Shown piece by piece: positions 36,060-44,409 of a stretch of DNA of 64,000 bases. Under the pieces are notes generated by a model, which was given only the letters and a program-made list of their open reading frames with translations, made no database searches and was not told the origin of the DNA. Positions within the stretch are counted from its first letter, which is position 1. Each line of letters begins with the position of its first letter. This stretch comes from Micromonospora purpureochromogenes. Its GTDB lineage: Bacteria; Actinomycetota; Actinomycetes; Mycobacteriales; Micromonosporaceae. Made by a program: the position numbers and the translations under genes. The DNA lies in contig NZ_LT607410.1 of assembly GCF_900091515.1 (NCBI RefSeq), positions 2,976,001 to 3,040,000 of the forward strand, given 5' to 3'.

Positions 36060-36776
36060 ATGAGCAGCAGTCAGGTTCAGAAGGTTGCCGTGATCACCGG
36101 TGCCTCCCAGGGCATCGGCGCCGGCCTCGTGGACGCGTACCGCAAGCTCGGATACGGCGTCGTGGCAACCTCACGCTCGATCGGCGATGCCCATGATTCG
36201 GACGTCGTCACCATCCGGGGCGACATCGCCGACCCCGACACCGCGCAGCGGGTGGTCGACGCGGCCGTGGAGCGGTTCGGCCGTATCGACAGCCTGGTCA
36301 ACAACGCCGGCATCTTCGTCGCCAAGCCGTTCACCGACTACACCGACGAGGATCTCGACCAGGTCACCAAGGTCAACCTCTTCGGGTTCTTCCACCTCAC
36401 CCGGCGGGTCCTGCCGCACCTGCTGGCAGCCGGCGGCGGTCACATCGTCAGCATCACGACCAGCCTGGTGGACCAGCCCAGCGCGCACGTCCCGTCCGCG
36501 CTCGCCTCGTTGACCAAGGGTGGCCTCAGCTCCGCGACCAAGTCCCTGGCCATCGAGTACGCCAGTCGTGGGGTCCGGGTCAACGCTGTCGCACCCGGGA
36601 TCATCAAGACCCCGATGCACCCGGTCGAGACCCACGACGCCCTTGCCGGCCTGCACCCGGTCGGCCGGATCGGCGAGACCAGCGACGTGGTCGACGCCGT
36701 CATCTACCTCGAATCCGCGCCCTTCGTCACCGGCGAGATCCTGCACGTCGACGGCGGCCAGAACGCCGGACGCTGA
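36060..36776 (+). CDS. Short-chain dehydrogenase-like protein lacking the catalytic tyrosine
   Basis: A 238-residue SDR fold protein. The cofactor motif TGASQGIG is at residues 13-20, NNAG is present, and the active-site serine region is SITTSLVDQ. The usual YxxxK becomes ASLTK: Lys153 is present but position -4 is Ala149. The sequence HVPSALASLTKGGLSSATKSLAIEYA looks well conserved with relatives I remember, so the tyrosine loss seems a subfamily trait and not damage. ATG 36060 follows AGGAAG by 10 bases. It is divergent from the TetR gene, shares its operators and is followed 35 bp later by a tautomerase. Whether it is an oxidoreductase is uncertain. Confidence 0.85.
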   Translation: MSSSQVQKVAVITGASQGIGAGLVDAYRKLGYGVVATSRSIGDAHDSDVVTIRGDIADPDTAQRVVDAAVERFGRIDSLVNNAGIFVAKPFTDYTDEDLDQVTKVNLFGFFHLTRRVLPHLLAAGGGHIVSITTSLVDQPSAHVPSALASLTKGGLSSATKSLAIEYASRGVRVNAVAPGIIKTPMHPVETHDALAGLHPVGRIGETSDVVDAVIYLESAPFVTGEILHVDGGQNAGR

Positions 36777-36811
36777 CCACCCTCACCGCAACCCGTAGAC
36801 AGGAGCCTCCA

Positions 36812-37051
36812 GTGCCGATCGTCAACATCCAGATCACCCGCGAGGGCAGCACGCCTGGCGCGTCGGCGGCTACCGCCGAGGAGAAGGCGGCGCTGATCAA
36901 GGGCGTGAGCGAACTGCTGCGCGACGTCCTCAACAAGCCCTTGGACTCGACCTTCGTCGTCATCGACGAGGTCGACACCGAGAACTGGGGCCGGGGCGGC
37001 CTGCCGGTCGAGCAGTTCCGCGAGCAGCAGCGGTCACGCTCCAGCGAATAG
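36812..37051 (+). CDS. 4-oxalocrotonate tautomerase-like protein
   Basis: A 79-residue tautomerase. After removal of the initiator Met the N-terminal Pro (MPIVNIQITREG) is the catalytic base of the family. The helix TAEEKAALIKGVSELLRDVLNKPLDSTFVVIDEVDTENWGRGG is standard, with the conserved WGRGG near the end. It lies 35 bp after the SDR gene and surely in the same TetR-controlled transcript. Such SDR-tautomerase pairs are widespread; the substrate is unknown. A strong terminator follows. Confidence 0.92.
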   Translation: MPIVNIQITREGSTPGASAATAEEKAALIKGVSELLRDVLNKPLDSTFVVIDEVDTENWGRGGLPVEQFREQQRSRSSE

Positions 37052-37158
37052 GACCGCCTGTGCCGCGGCATGCGCTGCGGACCGCGGCGGTAGGTGACGT
37101 CGTCGAACCTGCATCGACAGGACCGATGGCAGCCGTGAGAGTTCCCCCAAGGGGGGAG

Positions 37159-37198
37159 TCGGCCGGTGGGCGAAGCGAGGGCTTCGCCCACCGGCCGA
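37159..37198. terminator. Strong terminator hairpin
   Basis: An 18-bp perfect stem (37159-37176 with 37181-37198) with loop GAGG, between the convergent tautomerase and Rrf2 genes. It can stop both. A short CCCCC-AA-GGGGG repeat lies just before it. Confidence 0.85.
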
Positions 37199-37271
37199 TC
37201 ATCGTCTTCGGGCCGGGTCAACCGCGTCGGGTGCAGGTCGGGACGCTGGATCCGACCGGCGCCCTCCGCGA

Positions 37272-37781
37272 TCAACTCTGCTCGCCGGTCGCGGTGTCGC
37301 CCTCGTGCCGCGCGGCGAGCCAGGTGCCGAGGCCGGCGAGCGCGGCAGGGCCGTAGTCGTCGTCGACACTGCTGGCGAGGTCTGCGATGGAAATCGCCTG
37401 GAGGGCGGCGCGCCAGGCGGCGTCGGCGCCGGCCATCGCGCGGGCGATGGGGCACGGCCGGGTGCAGGCCTCCTGCGGTGTCGCCAGGGGGCCGCGCTGG
37501 CGGATCTCGGTACACACGAACGCGGGCTGAGCGCCGTCGACGGCGGCGACCACGTCGAGCATGGTGATCAGTTCGGGTGACCTGGTCAGGACATATCCGC
37601 CCGCCTTGCCCTGGACGGAGGTCACGAGGCCGGCGCGGGAGAGTGCCTGCAGCTGTTTGGCCAGGTAGCTGCCGGAGACGTCGTGCAGTTCCGCGAGCCG
37701 GGCCGCCGGCACCGGCTCCGTCGCCGTGGTCAGCACCACGCAGCAGTGCAGTGCCCACTCGACCCCACCTGACAGCTTCAT
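37272..37781 (-). CDS. Rrf2-family transcriptional regulator
   Basis: A 169-residue winged-helix regulator. The DNA-binding region is at about residues 1-60 (VEWALHCCVVL, VSGSYLAKQLQALSRAGLVTSVQGKAGGY). Three cysteines in FVCTEIRQRGPLATPQEACTRPC match the spacing of Rrf2 proteins that carry an iron-sulphur cluster or sense thiol oxidation (IscR/NsrR-like C-x8-15-C-x3-5-C). ATG 37781 starts right at the operator region, and two palindromes lie between it and the divergent NmrA-like gene. Redox or electrophile sensing with control of that neighbour is the likely role. Confidence 0.9.
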   Translation of the reverse strand: MKLSGGVEWALHCCVVLTTATEPVPAARLAELHDVSGSYLAKQLQALSRAGLVTSVQGKAGGYVLTRSPELITMLDVVAAVDGAQPAFVCTEIRQRGPLATPQEACTRPCPIARAMAGADAAWRAALQAISIADLASSVDDDYGPAALAGLGTWLAARHEGDTATGEQS

Positions 37782-37798
37782 CCGACCCCCCGCTCGAC

Positions 37799-37845
37799 TC
37801 GGACAAAGTTTATCCGACTACTGTCTCGGACAAGAGTTGTCCGAG
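37799..37845. promoter_or_regulatory. Two Rrf2-type operator palindromes
   Basis: Site one is TCGGACAAA-G-TTTATCCGA (37799-37817, one mismatch). Site two is CTCGGACAA-GAG-TTGTCCGAG (37825-37845, perfect 9-bp arms). Both share the half-site CGGACAA and lie between the divergent Rrf2 and NmrA-like genes. They are the clear binding sites for the Rrf2 protein. Confidence 0.82.
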
Positions 37846-37907
37846 TTCGAGGCTGGTCCTCGACAAATCTGGCGTGCCCGCGCGGCGCGCGTGGAAGGGT
37901 GAGAGCC

Positions 37908-38648
37908 ATGAAGCTCACAGTCATCGGTGGTACCGGACTGATTGGCTCGCAGGTGGCCCAGAAGCTGACCGCGGCGGGACACGAGGCCGTCCCCGCGTCG
38001 CCGTCAACCGGCGTCGACCTGCTCACGGGGAAGGGCCTGGACCAGGCGCTGGCGGGCGCCGACGTCGTCGTCAACGTTTCCAACTCGCCGACCTTCGACG
38101 AGGCCTCGCTCGGCTTCTTCCGTACCTCCATGACCAACCTGCTGGCCGCCGGGGAGCGCGCCGGCGTCCGGCACCAGGTGGTCCTCTCGATCGTCGGCGT
38201 CGATCAGGTGCCCCAGCTCGACTACTACCGCGCCAAGACCCTGCAGGAAGACCTGCTCCGGCAGGGGCCCACGCCGTACTCCATCATGCGTGCCACCCAG
38301 TTCTTCGAATTCGTCAACGCGGTCCTGTCCTGGACCTCCGACGACACCACCGTTCGGCTGCCCGGCACCCGTATTCAGCCGATGGCCGCCGCGGACGTCG
38401 TCGACGCGGTGGTGGACGTCGCCACCGGGACGCCGCTGCAGGGCATCCGCAATGTCGCCGGTCCGGATGTCTTCGCCCTCGACGACCTCGGCCGGGTCAC
38501 CCTGGCCGCACAGCAGGACAACCGGAACGTCGTCAGGGACGACGGGGCCGGCATGTTCGCGGCCGTCACCGGCGACGTGCTCATCGCGGGCCCGGACGCA
38601 CACCTGGCACCCACGCACTACCAGGACTGGATGCGGTCCGCCCGCTGA
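37908..38648 (+). CDS. NAD(P)-binding NmrA-like protein (atypical SDR)
   Basis: A 246-residue Rossmann-fold protein. The cofactor motif is VIGGTGLIGSQVAQKL near the N-terminus; then VLSIVGVDQVPQLDYYRAKTLQEDLL, where YYRAK occupies the catalytic Tyr/Lys position, and TPYSIMRATQFFEFV, typical of NmrA/azoreductase-type SDRs such as YtfG. These act as quinone or azo reductases or as redox sensors. ATG 37908 follows GGAAGG. It is under the two Rrf2 operators, which suggests induction by an oxidant or electrophile. The following 290 bp to cphB hold nothing I can identify. Confidence 0.88.
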   Translation: MKLTVIGGTGLIGSQVAQKLTAAGHEAVPASPSTGVDLLTGKGLDQALAGADVVVNVSNSPTFDEASLGFFRTSMTNLLAAGERAGVRHQVVLSIVGVDQVPQLDYYRAKTLQEDLLRQGPTPYSIMRATQFFEFVNAVLSWTSDDTTVRLPGTRIQPMAAADVVDAVVDVATGTPLQGIRNVAGPDVFALDDLGRVTLAAQQDNRNVVRDDGAGMFAAVTGDVLIAGPDAHLAPTHYQDWMRSAR

Positions 38649-38940
38649 GATCGCCTGCCCGTCGGCGCTGAACTGCCGCACCTGCTCCTCCCCTGCGCGC
38701 ACCCACGGCAGGGGAGGGGCGGGCGCAACCCGGTCCTGGCCCCGTCCGGCCGGCGCAATGCCGACGCGCACCCCGAGGTTTCTCGAATCTTCGGTCAGGG
38801 GCGGCAGTCGAGACTATGCACGGCCGCGAGGGGTAAGCCGGCACGCTCGGAGCTGCCGGGTCCGTCTGTCGCTCCCGGCGCCTGCATGTGTGCGTCCGTT
38901 TCCCGGGCGCCGCCCGCGTGTTGGTTCGGTGAGGTGGTCG

Positions 38941-39789
38941 ATGGCGGAGGGTGTTCCCCGGAGAACTGCTGGAGTGGAGAGCCGCCGGATGGTCGTCATC
39001 GGCGGAGGTGAGCGGAGGGCTTCGGACGGCACGGGCATCCTCGAGCGGTTCGTGAACCTGTCGGGAGGGCCGCGGGCGCGGATTGTGGTGATCACCACGG
39101 CCAGTGGTGAGCCGCGCCGCGTGGAGTCGGAGTACCTCCAGGTCTTCGACGCGCTCGGTGTGGAGCACGTCTGTGCGCTGCGCCTGGAGGACCGGGTACA
39201 GGCCAATTCGGCACATGCGCGAGGGGTGCTGACGGCGGCTACCGGAGTCTTCTTCGCCGGTGGTGACCAGTTCAGGATCGCCGCCGTGCTCGGGGGAACC
39301 CGCGTCGATTCGCTGCTGCACGCCAGGGTCAGGGACGGCCTGGTGCTCGCCGGTACGAGTGCCGGTGCGGCGATGATGTCGAGCACCATGGTGCTGGGCG
39401 GCGAGGGCGTCGGGGTCAACAGCGACAGCGTCCGCACCGGGCCGGGCATGGAGTTCCTGCCCCACCTGCTCATCGACATGCACTTCGCCGAACGGGGCCG
39501 GCTCACCCGCCTGCTCAGCGCGGTCGCGAACTTCCCGCATGAGCTGGGCGTGGGGATTGACGAGGACACCGCGCTCGTCGTCGAGGGGGAGCGGTTCGAG
39601 GTGATCGGCAGTGGCTCGGTGACCATGGTCGATGCCGGGCCGGCCAGCCACGTCGAAGTTCTCGCCGGTCCGCACGGCCCGATCGGGATCGTCGGGGCCC
39701 GCCTGCACGTGCTGCCCGCCGGCTACGCGTTCGAACTGAACGACAGGGAGCCGTGCATCGTCCGCACCGGGGACGGTGGTGCGCCGTGA
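38941..39789 (+). CDS. cphB: Cyanophycinase
   Basis: A serine peptidase (S51 fold) that cuts cyanophycin, the aspartate-arginine storage polymer, to beta-Asp-Arg dipeptides. It has 282 residues, normal length, with no signal peptide, so it acts in the cytoplasm. The nucleophile is Ser140 in AGTSAGAAMMS. The likely catalytic His is in LIDMHFAERGRLTRLL, and the substrate-pocket FFAGGDQFRI is conserved. Its last codons overlap the cyanophycin synthetase start in a GTGA, so degradation and synthesis enzymes are translationally coupled. Confidence 0.92.
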   Translation: MAEGVPRRTAGVESRRMVVIGGGERRASDGTGILERFVNLSGGPRARIVVITTASGEPRRVESEYLQVFDALGVEHVCALRLEDRVQANSAHARGVLTAATGVFFAGGDQFRIAAVLGGTRVDSLLHARVRDGLVLAGTSAGAAMMSSTMVLGGEGVGVNSDSVRTGPGMEFLPHLLIDMHFAERGRLTRLLSAVANFPHELGVGIDEDTALVVEGERFEVIGSGSVTMVDAGPASHVEVLAGPHGPIGIVGARLHVLPAGYAFELNDREPCIVRTGDGGAP

Positions 39790-42455
39790 AGGTGCTGGAT
39801 GTTCGCCGGTTGCGGGGGCCCAACGTCTACCTCGACCGACCGGTGCAGGTTGTCCGGGTCGCGCTCGGTGACCTGACCGAGCGCGAGAGCAACGACTTCG
39901 TCGGCTTCCCGGACCGGATACTCGACGCCTTCCCCGGCCTGGCAGAGCACCATTGCGCAGCGGGCGAGCCGGGTGGCTTCGTCACCCGCCTCCATGGCGG
40001 CACCTACTTCGGTCACGTCGTCGAGCACGTCGCGATCGAGATGTCCCACCTGATCGGCCGGCCGGTCAGCTTCGGTCGTACGGTTTCCGGCGGTGCGGCC
40101 GGTCTCTACGACCTCGTCATCGAGTGCCCGCAGGACGAGCGGGCAGATTCCCCGTTGCCGGGGGCACTGCTGGAGGCCGCCATCCTGGCAGTCCGGCAGG
40201 TGCTGGCCGGGCGGCCGGCGGAGCACGAGCGGGCGCTCACCGCGCTGCGGGACCAATTCGAGGAGGAGGCGCCGGGGCCGAGCACGGCTTCCATCATCGA
40301 TGCCGCCCGTCGGCGGGGAATACCGGTGGAGCGGGTGAACGCGCTGAGCCTGCTGCAACTCGGTCAGGGGTGCCGTCGGAGGCTGGCCTGGGCGGCCATG
40401 AGCGACCAGACCAGCGCCATCGGTCTGGAGATCTGCGGTGACAAGGAGTTGACCCGGCAGTTGCTGCACCGGGCCGGTATCCCGGTCCCGGCCGGGGGAC
40501 CGGCCCGTACGCTGCCACAGGCCCTGGATCTGTTCGCTGACCTGGGAGGGCCGGTCGCGGTCAAGCCCGTCAACGGCCGGCAGGGTCGGCACGTACACCT
40601 GGCCCTGGACACCGCCGAAGCGGTGGCCGCGGCTTTCTTCGCGGCTGAGGGCGACGTGGTGGTGGAGCAGTACATCGAGGGCCGCGACTACCGGGTGCTG
40701 GTCGTGGCCGGGCGGGTCGTGGCCGCGGCCGAACGGATACCCGGGCACGTGGTCGGAGACGGCACCAACAGCGTGGAAGAGCTGGTGGAACGGCTGAATG
40801 CCGATCCCCGTCGGGGCAACGGCCACGAGAAGGTGCTGACCCGGCTGCGCATGGACGGCAACGCCACGGCGCTGCTCCGGCGGCAGGGGCTCGCCGCTGA
40901 CGCTGTCCCGGCCGCCGGTCGCACCGTCTGGCTGCGTGACACGCCGAACCTCTCCACCGGAGGCACCAGCATCGACGTGACGGATCGCGTGCACCCGGAG
41001 CTGGCCCAGCTGTGTGGCCGGGCGGCCGCCATCGTCGGTCTCGACATCGCCGGCATCGACCTGCGCCTGCCCGACATCGCGGCACCTCCGCCGCTCGACG
41101 GCGGTGCCGACGGGGCGTTGATCGAGGTGAACGCCGCTCCCGGTCTACGCATGCACCTGGCGCCGTCAGTCGGGACACCCCGATACGTCGGCGGGGCGAT
41201 CGTCGACGCCTTGTTCCCCGGTGGAGGAGACGGCCGGATTCCCACCGTCGCAGTCACCGGTACCAACGGCAAGACCACCACCGCACGGATTACCGCTCAC
41301 CTGCTGGCCGGCTCGGGGCTCCGGGTCGGATTGACCAGCACCGACGGCATCTACCTGGACGGGCGCCTGGTCCAGCGAGCGGACGCCACCGGACCGCGCT
41401 CCGCGCAGGCGGTGCTCGGCGACCCCACCGTGCAGGCCGCGGTACTGGAGACGGCAAGGGGCGGCATCCTGCGCCAGGGGCTGGGCTACGACTGGACCGA
41501 CGTGGGGGTGATCACGAACGTCACCGCCGACCATCTCGGCCAGGACGGGCTGGACACCGTCGAGGACGTCCTGCATGTCAAAGCACTGATCGCGGAACGG
41601 GTACGTGACGGCGGCACCCTCGTTCTCAACGCCGATGATCCGTACCTGCGTGAGCTGATCGCCCGTCCCCGCGTGCGCGCCGAGCGCAAGCGGCTCGTGT
41701 GGTTCAGCCTGGACCCCGACAATCCAGTGGTCCGCCAGCACTGCGCCGACGGCGGTACGGCGTATGCGCTCGCCGGCGGGCAGTTGGTGGAGATGGCCGG
41801 GCAAGGTCGAACGCCTCTGCTGCCGGCGGCGGAGCTGCCGGGAGCCTTCAACGGCGCCGCCCGGCACATGATCGCCAATGCTCTGGCCGCCTCGGCAGCG
41901 GCAAGAGAACTGGGGACGCCGAGGCAGGTGGTCGAGGCGCAGTTGCGTTCCTTCAGCCCGTACGACCGCAATCCGGGGCGGGGGACGCTGCTGCGCGTCG
42001 ACGACGTGCACGTCTTCGTCGACTACGCCCACAATCCGGCAGCCATCGAGGCGGTCGCCCGCACGGTACAGACCTTGTGGGGCGCGGACCGTTGCGTGGC
42101 CGCGGTGACCCTGCCGGGCGACCGCTCCGACCAGCTGCTCGCCGACTCCGCGCGCGTGATCGGTCGAATGTTCGCTCGCGTGGTGGTCTATCCCGACGCG
42201 GACCTGCGTGGCCGGTCGGCAGGCGAAGTCCCCGAGCTGATGTGCCGGGAGATGAGGAGGGAGAATCCCGGCGTCCGGTGCGAGCAGGCGCCGGATGTCG
42301 CCGAGGCGATCACGAAGGCGACGGCCATGAGCGGGCCGGGGGACGTCCTGTTGGTCCTGTACGAGAAGCTCGACCCCGTGCTGTCGATACTGCGGTCGAT
42401 GGGTGCGCGCCCCGTCGACGCGCCGACGCCCGCGGCTCCCGTCGCCCAGCGCTGA
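39786..42455 (+). CDS. cphA: Cyanophycin synthetase
   Basis: Builds cyanophycin by adding Asp and Arg to the polymer using ATP. It has 889 residues and the normal three-part structure: an N-terminal domain (GTYFGHVVEHVAIEMSHLIG), an ATP-grasp domain (about residues 210-480) that adds one amino acid, and a Mur-ligase-like domain with P-loop TGTNGKTT at 491-498 and MFARVVVYPDADLRGR towards the end. GTG 39786 overlaps the cyanophycinase stop codon. In cyanobacteria the pair stores nitrogen; in heterotrophic actinomycetes it is less common. Polymer composition cannot be told from sequence. Confidence 0.94.
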   Translation: MKVLDVRRLRGPNVYLDRPVQVVRVALGDLTERESNDFVGFPDRILDAFPGLAEHHCAAGEPGGFVTRLHGGTYFGHVVEHVAIEMSHLIGRPVSFGRTVSGGAAGLYDLVIECPQDERADSPLPGALLEAAILAVRQVLAGRPAEHERALTALRDQFEEEAPGPSTASIIDAARRRGIPVERVNALSLLQLGQGCRRRLAWAAMSDQTSAIGLEICGDKELTRQLLHRAGIPVPAGGPARTLPQALDLFADLGGPVAVKPVNGRQGRHVHLALDTAEAVAAAFFAAEGDVVVEQYIEGRDYRVLVVAGRVVAAAERIPGHVVGDGTNSVEELVERLNADPRRGNGHEKVLTRLRMDGNATALLRRQGLAADAVPAAGRTVWLRDTPNLSTGGTSIDVTDRVHPELAQLCGRAAAIVGLDIAGIDLRLPDIAAPPPLDGGADGALIEVNAAPGLRMHLAPSVGTPRYVGGAIVDALFPGGGDGRIPTVAVTGTNGKTTTARITAHLLAGSGLRVGLTSTDGIYLDGRLVQRADATGPRSAQAVLGDPTVQAAVLETARGGILRQGLGYDWTDVGVITNVTADHLGQDGLDTVEDVLHVKALIAERVRDGGTLVLNADDPYLRELIARPRVRAERKRLVWFSLDPDNPVVRQHCADGGTAYALAGGQLVEMAGQGRTPLLPAAELPGAFNGAARHMIANALAASAAARELGTPRQVVEAQLRSFSPYDRNPGRGTLLRVDDVHVFVDYAHNPAAIEAVARTVQTLWGADRCVAAVTLPGDRSDQLLADSARVIGRMFARVVVYPDADLRGRSAGEVPELMCREMRRENPGVRCEQAPDVAEAITKATAMSGPGDVLLVLYEKLDPVLSILRSMGARPVDAPTPAAPVAQR

Positions 42456-42537
42456 CCGACCGGCCCCCGATGCTCGCCGCCGCGTCCCGGCCGACCGGCC
42501 GGTGCCCCGGCAGCGCACTGCTTCCGCGCGTGGTGCT

Positions 42538-43119
42538 TCAGCCGACGGACGGCTTGCGGAGGGCGTCGCGGACCCGGTCGACGACCGCCAGCGCGGGACC
42601 GGCCGCCAGGTTGCCCTTGGCCGACTGTGCGCTCGGGTGTGGTCGGGTCGGCGCGGCGGCCTCCGCGGCGCGGACGGCGGCGGCGAGGGTACGCAGCCGG
42701 TCGGCCGGCACGTGCTGTCGGAGCCGGGGGAACTCGTAGCGCTCCTCGTAGCGAGCGTGGGTGAGGACCGCGTCGCGGAGCAGGATGATGCCGGTGTCGA
42801 AGCCGTCGGCGTCGACGCCGCTGGCGATCAAGGTCTTCAGCGTCTCCTTGGCCTGGCGTTCCTCGTCGAGCCGGTCGTCGACCATCGCGCCGCCGCCACC
42901 ACCGGGCAGGGTCCGGGCCAGCGGATGGATCACCTCCTCTTCGGCGGTCTCGTGCGCGGCGAGGAGCCGGACCAGGTCGTCGAACGCCTCCCGGCGGGTG
43001 TCGCCGGTGTCGCCGATGACCAGCAGGAAGAGCTGCTCGACGCGGGCGTGCTGGGCGAGCAGCAGGTCGACCACGTCCTCCTCGGGCCCGGGCGTGGTCG
43101 GGGCATCGGTGTCAGGCAT
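42538..43119 (-). CDS. Hemerythrin/HHE-domain protein
   Basis: A 193-residue helical protein. Iron-ligand type histidines and glutamates occur in LLAQHARVEQLF, LLAAHETAEEEVIHPLAR and LTHARYEERYEFPRLRQH, the HHE pattern of hemerythrin-like domains that bind a di-iron centre and oxygen or NO. The C-terminal ~40 residues are an alanine-rich tail. It overlaps the upstream ferritin-like gene by 8 bases, so the two are made together. A role in oxygen or iron stress is inference. Confidence 0.85.
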   Translation of the reverse strand: MPDTDAPTTPGPEEDVVDLLLAQHARVEQLFLLVIGDTGDTRREAFDDLVRLLAAHETAEEEVIHPLARTLPGGGGGAMVDDRLDEERQAKETLKTLIASGVDADGFDTGIILLRDAVLTHARYEERYEFPRLRQHVPADRLRTLAAAVRAAEAAAPTRPHPSAQSAKGNLAAGPALAVVDRVRDALRKPSVG

Positions 43120-44326
43120 GGCTACCTTCCCGGGCGCGCAGCCCCTCGACCGGGTGCGGTCCCTCGGTCTCGATGCGGTACTCGTCGCCGAAGCGCTCGC
43201 GGTGCATGTCGATGACCTGCTCGGTGGGCGGCTGCTGACCGCCGTGCAGCTGCTGCTGCATCCACTCGAAGCGCTCGTGTGCCTCCGTGACGTAGCCCTC
43301 GCCGAGTTTGGTGAGGTCGATCTGGGTGGCCAGCAGGTGACGCAGATACTCCTTGTTCGGTTCGAAGGTGAGCGGCTCGGGCAGGCCGGCGCTGCCGACG
43401 ATCTCCTCCGGCTCGCGGCCGTCGTGCCGGCGCAACAGGTCGGCCGCCTGCTGCAGGTGGGCCAGCTCCATCTGCAGGTGCAGCTCCCAGACCGCCTTGA
43501 TCCGCGGGTCGCTCTCCTGCTGCAGGAAGGAGTAGTACAACCAGCACTCGTTGTACTCGTGGGTCAGCAGTCGCTCCCACCAGCTCTCGCCCGGGTCCAG
43601 CAGCGACTCGTAGTGGGTGACGTGCTCCTGCTCGATCAGGCTGATCTCCTGGTAGAGCTGGCGCGCGATCGGTTCCATGTACTGGGGGCCGACGTTCATG
43701 TAGTAGAACATCACCTGCTGCTCGGCCGAGAGGATCGTCAACGCGTTCAGCTTGGAGCGCGGGTCGACCGAGTTGCGGTCGTACGGGGTACGGACCTCGT
43801 CGAACGGGTGCCGGTGCTCCTGCACGGTCGGCCGGCCGGGCATGACCTCGGTGAGGCCGTCGACGATCTTCTCCGCCTTGCGCCGCTCGACCATTTCGTA
43901 GAGGTTCGCGTAGCGGTACAGGTGGTCGAAGTCCTCCAGCACCCCGAACTCGTACGCCTGCTTCAGGTAGGGGTCCGGTTCGTGCCGGGCCACCCAGGCC
44001 GTCAGGTCGACAGCCACCTGTTCGTAGCCGAGGGTCGTCTCCAGCACGCTCGCCACCCCCGGCAGCAGCCAGTTCACCACCCGCTGCTGCTGGCTCTCCA
44101 CGTACCGCACGTACGCGAGCTGCCGCCGGACCTCCTGGTCCGGGCAGACGCGGGCGAACTGGTGCTGGAAGTTGATCGCCTCGACCTCGATGCCGTTCAT
44201 CGTGATGATCCGGCACCGGGTGTAGGGGTCGACCGCCTCGGGATCGATCGGTTCGACGTTCAGTTCACGCCAGTTGCGGATCTGGCTCTCCAGGGGGATC
44301 CCCTTGTGGTCCAGCGGGTTGAACAT
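43112..44326 (-). CDS. Ferritin-like di-iron protein, function unknown
   Basis: A 404-residue soluble helical protein. Several helices carry ExxH or similar ligand patterns: GIEVEAINFQHQFA, LYQEISLIEQEHVTHYESLL and ELHLQMELAHLQQAADLL, matching a ferritin-like four-helix bundle with a di-iron site. The C-terminus holds FEWMQQQLHGG and a charged tail. I do not recognise a named family. Coupling to a hemerythrin supports an iron or oxygen role. It may belong to the uncharacterised ferritin-like proteins of Actinobacteria, and no enzymatic function should be assumed. Confidence 0.7.
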   Translation of the reverse strand: MFNPLDHKGIPLESQIRNWRELNVEPIDPEAVDPYTRCRIITMNGIEVEAINFQHQFARVCPDQEVRRQLAYVRYVESQQQRVVNWLLPGVASVLETTLGYEQVAVDLTAWVARHEPDPYLKQAYEFGVLEDFDHLYRYANLYEMVERRKAEKIVDGLTEVMPGRPTVQEHRHPFDEVRTPYDRNSVDPRSKLNALTILSAEQQVMFYYMNVGPQYMEPIARQLYQEISLIEQEHVTHYESLLDPGESWWERLLTHEYNECWLYYSFLQQESDPRIKAVWELHLQMELAHLQQAADLLRRHDGREPEEIVGSAGLPEPLTFEPNKEYLRHLLATQIDLTKLGEGYVTEAHERFEWMQQQLHGGQQPPTEQVIDMHRERFGDEYRIETEGPHPVEGLRAREGSHA

Positions 44327-44409
44327 GGCTCTCCATTCGCGTCGGGGTGCGCCCGTCGGGTGCTATCCGGGATCGCCCAGCAGGCGCTGGTGTCGAGGGG
44401 AGGTCTCGG

